A stretch of DNA of 57,575 nucleotides from Oscillospiraceae bacterium. GTDB taxonomy: Bacteria > Bacillota > Clostridia > Oscillospirales > Oscillospiraceae. The position numbers and the translations under genes were made by a program. The notes under the pieces were generated by a model. That model was given only the letters and a program-made list of their open reading frames with translations. It made no database searches and had not been told where the DNA came from. Numbering within the stretch: the stretch's first letter is position 1; each line of letters starts with the position of its first letter. This document shows positions 55,224-57,575 of the stretch, piece by piece. The DNA lies in NCBI GenBank assembly GCA_015067435.1, contig SVMM01000020.1, positions 1 through 57,575 on the forward strand, read 5' to 3'.

Positions 55224-56027
55224 ATGTCTGATTACACGAAATACACCAAGCAGGAGATGCAGGCGTACGCCATCGCCAAGAACATCAAGGAAAACCAGAT
55301 CGTCATCGTCGGCACCGGCCTGCCCCTGATCGGCGCGTCGCTGGCCAAGCGCGCGGTCTGCCCGAGCTGCCACCCCATCGTCGAGTCCGGCCTCATGGAC
55401 TGCGACCCCGTCGAGGTGCCGCGCTCCGTCGGCGACAACCGCTTCATGGCGCACTGCGCCGTACAGTGGCCCAACATCCGCTTCGTCGGCTTTGAGGCGA
55501 ACGAGTGGCTGCACGACGAGGACCGTCTCGTCGCCTTCATCGGCGGCGCGCAGATCGACCCCTACGGCAACGTGAACTCCACCTGCATCTTCGGCAAGGG
55601 CGACTATCTCAAGCCCACCACGCGCTTCACCGGCTCTGGCGGCGCGAACGGCATCGCCACCTACTGCAACACCATTATCATGATGCAGCACCAGAAGCGC
55701 CGCTTCATCGACAAGGTCGACTACATCACCTCCTGCGGCTGGATGGACGGCCCCGGCGGCCGCGAGCGCGCGGGCCTGCCCGGCAACAGGGGGCCCCAGA
55801 TGGTCGTCACCGACCTCGGCATCATGAAGTTCGACGACGAGACCAAGCGCATGTACTGCGCCTACATGTTCCCCGGCGTCACGCCCGAGATCGTGCAGGA
55901 GAACACCGGCTTCGAGATCGACTGCTCCCGCGCGGAGACCTTTGAGGCGCCCTCTCCCGAGATCATCCGCCTCATCCGCGAGGAGATCGACCCCGGCCAG
56001 GCGTTCATCAAGGTGCCCAAGGACTAA
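55224..56027 (+). CDS. gctB: Glutaconate CoA-transferase subunit B
   Basis: A 267-residue family I CoA-transferase beta subunit. Glu54 (in HPIVESGLMD) is the residue that forms the glutamyl-CoA thioester in the family, and its position equals that of the Acidaminococcus enzyme. GSGGANGIATYCNT and TDLGIMKFD also fit. GGAGG precedes the ATG, 19 bp after gctA, and the length is as expected. With GctA it makes 2-hydroxyglutaryl-CoA. Confidence 0.96.
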   Translation: MSDYTKYTKQEMQAYAIAKNIKENQIVIVGTGLPLIGASLAKRAVCPSCHPIVESGLMDCDPVEVPRSVGDNRFMAHCAVQWPNIRFVGFEANEWLHDEDRLVAFIGGAQIDPYGNVNSTCIFGKGDYLKPTTRFTGSGGANGIATYCNTIIMMQHQKRRFIDKVDYITSCGWMDGPGGRERAGLPGNRGPQMVVTDLGIMKFDDETKRMYCAYMFPGVTPEIVQENTGFEIDCSRAETFEAPSPEIIRLIREEIDPGQAFIKVPKD

Positions 56028-56060
56028 TCCCATCAAAAAATAAGAGAAGGAGAAGACAGT

Positions 56061-57575
56061 ATGAGCGAATATTCTATGCCCTCTTATTTCCAGGCCATGC
56101 CCACCATCGGCTCGGAGCTCACGAAGGTCAACGAGGAGAACGTCGTTGAGATCCAGGAGGTCGAGCAGGAGATCCACGAGCTGCGCGAGGCGGCGCTTGA
56201 AGCCGGCCGCTCCACCGAATCGCTCAACGAGAGCGGCCAGTGGACCGCGATGCAGCGCATCATGGAGCTGGTGGACGAGGACACCTGGTGCCCGCTGAAC
56301 AGCCTGTATAACCCCGAGGACAACAAGGACGGCAGCGTCGGCATCGTCAAGGGCCTCGGCCGCATCGACGGCAAGTGGGCGGTCATCATCGCCAGCGACA
56401 ACAAGAAGCTCGCCGGCGCGTGGGTGCCCGGTCAGGCGGACGCGCTGCTGCGCGGCAGCGACACCGCCAAGCGCCTGCGCATCCCGCTGGTCTACGTCCT
56501 CAACTGCTCCGGCGTCAAGCTGGACGTGCAGGAGAAGGTCTATCCCAACCGCCGCGGCGGCGGCACCCCGTTCTATCGCAACAGCGAGCTCAACCAGCTG
56601 GGCATCCCCGTCATCGTCGGCATCTACGGCACCAACCCCGCCGGCGGCGGCTACCACTCCATCAGCCCCACGATCCTCGTTGCGCATCAGGACGCCAACA
56701 TGGCGGTCGGCGGCGCGGGCATCGTCGGCGGCATGAACCCCAAGGGCTACGTTGACCTTGAGGAGGCGGAGAAGCTGATCGAGGCGCAGAAGAACCTCAA
56801 GGCGGACATCCCCGGCACCGTCGCCATCCACTACAGCGAGACCGGCTTCTTCCGCGAGGTGCAGGTGGACGAGGAGGGCATGCTCGACGCCATCCGCAAG
56901 TACATGGACTATCTCCCCGCCTACGATCCCGAGTTCTTCCGCGTGGACGATCCCAAGGAGCCGCTGTTCGACCCGAACGACCTGTACAGCATCGTTCCGT
57001 TCAACCAGAAGCGCAGCTATGATATGTACGACGTGATGGCGCGTCTGTTCGACGGCTCGGAGTTCATGGAGTTCAAGAAGGGCTACGGCCCCGAGATGAT
57101 CACCGGCCTTGCCAAGATCGACGGTATGCTCGTCGGCGTCGTCGCCAACATGCAGGGCATGCTGATGAACTACCCCGAGTACAAGATGGCGACCTACGGC
57201 AGCGCCATGGGCGTCGGCGGCAAGCTGTACCGTCAGGGCCTCATCAAGATGAACGAGTTCGTGACGCTCTGCTCCCGCGACCGCATCCCGATGCTGTGGA
57301 TCCAGGATACCACGGGCATCGACGTCGGCAACGACGCCGAGCGCGCGGAGCTCCTCGGCCTCGGCCAGAGCCTGATCTACTCCATCCAGTCCAGCCGCCT
57401 GCCGATGATGGAGATCACGCTGCGCAAGGGCACCGCCGCCGCGCACTACGTCCTCGGCGGCCCGCAGGGCAACGACAACAACGCATTCTCCCTCGGCACG
57501 GCGACCACCGAAATTTACGTCATGCACGGCGAGACCGCGGCGACCGCGATGTACGCCCGCCGCCTCGTCAAGGAG
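56061..57575 (+). CDS. gcdA: Glutaconyl-CoA decarboxylase alpha subunit, cut by the window end
   Basis: The alpha subunit (carboxyltransferase) of the biotin-dependent sodium-pumping glutaconyl-CoA decarboxylase; it moves CO2 from glutaconyl-CoA to biotin, forming crotonyl-CoA. The 505 visible codons match the crotonase-type carboxyltransferase fold: VYPNRRGGGTPFYRNSELNQ, NPAGGGYHSISP, GGAGIVGGMNPKGYVDLEEA, WIQDTTGIDVGNDAE and YVLGGPQGNDNN. About 80 more residues are expected past 57575 by comparison with Acidaminococcus. AGAAGGAG precedes the ATG. The beta, gamma, delta subunits and hydroxyglutaryl-CoA dehydratase genes probably follow. Confidence 0.96.
   Translation, partial: MSEYSMPSYFQAMPTIGSELTKVNEENVVEIQEVEQEIHELREAALEAGRSTESLNESGQWTAMQRIMELVDEDTWCPLNSLYNPEDNKDGSVGIVKGLGRIDGKWAVIIASDNKKLAGAWVPGQADALLRGSDTAKRLRIPLVYVLNCSGVKLDVQEKVYPNRRGGGTPFYRNSELNQLGIPVIVGIYGTNPAGGGYHSISPTILVAHQDANMAVGGAGIVGGMNPKGYVDLEEAEKLIEAQKNLKADIPGTVAIHYSETGFFREVQVDEEGMLDAIRKYMDYLPAYDPEFFRVDDPKEPLFDPNDLYSIVPFNQKRSYDMYDVMARLFDGSEFMEFKKGYGPEMITGLAKIDGMLVGVVANMQGMLMNYPEYKMATYGSAMGVGGKLYRQGLIKMNEFVTLCSRDRIPMLWIQDTTGIDVGNDAERAELLGLGQSLIYSIQSSRLPMMEITLRKGTAAAHYVLGGPQGNDNNAFSLGTATTEIYVMHGETAATAMYARRLVKE

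Noticed and set aside
55005-57527. An 840-codon minus-strand open frame opposite gctB and gcdA
   Set aside because: Shadow of well-identified genes; low-complexity composition.

Overview
The window looks like chromosome of a GC-rich anaerobic Clostridia bacterium, probably a gut Oscillospiraceae-type organism. This is inferred from gene content: a Firmicutes-style rimP-nusA-ylxR-ylxQ-infB operon, SepF and DivIVA, pyruvate phosphate dikinase, and glutaconate CoA-transferase plus glutaconyl-CoA decarboxylase of the 2-hydroxyglutarate route of glutamate fermentation. No rRNA, tRNA or CRISPR array was seen.

Layout. 237-8228 (minus) is the translation/transcription operon rimP-nusA-ylxR-ylxQ-infB-rbfA-nrnA-truB-ribF, with a promoter and a heavily hairpinned leader at 8229-8417. 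8447-14638 (minus) holds two proteins with copper-amine-oxidase-N-like repeats, pyruvate phosphate dikinase and a threonine aldolase. 14799-15860 (plus) is rpsF-ssb-rpsR, followed by an XRE regulator and lepA. 18518-32191 (minus) is a long housekeeping stretch, read from right to left: miaB, an MBL-fold hydrolase, mutS, a CPBP protease, mutL, a DUF6440-like protein, miaA, hfq, an HlyD-like membrane protein, yggS, sepF, divIVA and a HAD phosphatase. The order links mismatch repair, tRNA i6A/ms2i6A modification and division genes.

32400-41001 (plus) carries a membrane diguanylate cyclase, ychF, and a tightly spaced five-gene cluster: MFS transporter, glycerophosphodiester phosphodiesterase, stand-alone E2/CAT-like acyltransferase, acyl-CoA synthetase and galactokinase-like kinase. 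Two of the five enzymes have substitutions at residues the family normally conserves. This cluster is the best candidate for an undescribed pathway. 41062-46109 (minus) has thyA-folA-recG and udp-racemase.

46173-52870 is a decayed prophage. A LexA-like repressor faces a short late-gene set (terS, broken terL, xkdX, holin, CHAP endolysin, an intact 593-residue protein with three 11-residue repeats) and then a multiply frameshifted gene. Integrase, early genes, head genes and most tail genes are missing. After a MscS channel (minus), the window ends in the glutamate fermentation operon gctA-gctB-gcdA (plus, cut by the window edge). It is preceded by a promoter, a 14-bp palindrome and a structured leader. 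GctA carries an unusual charged helical insertion.
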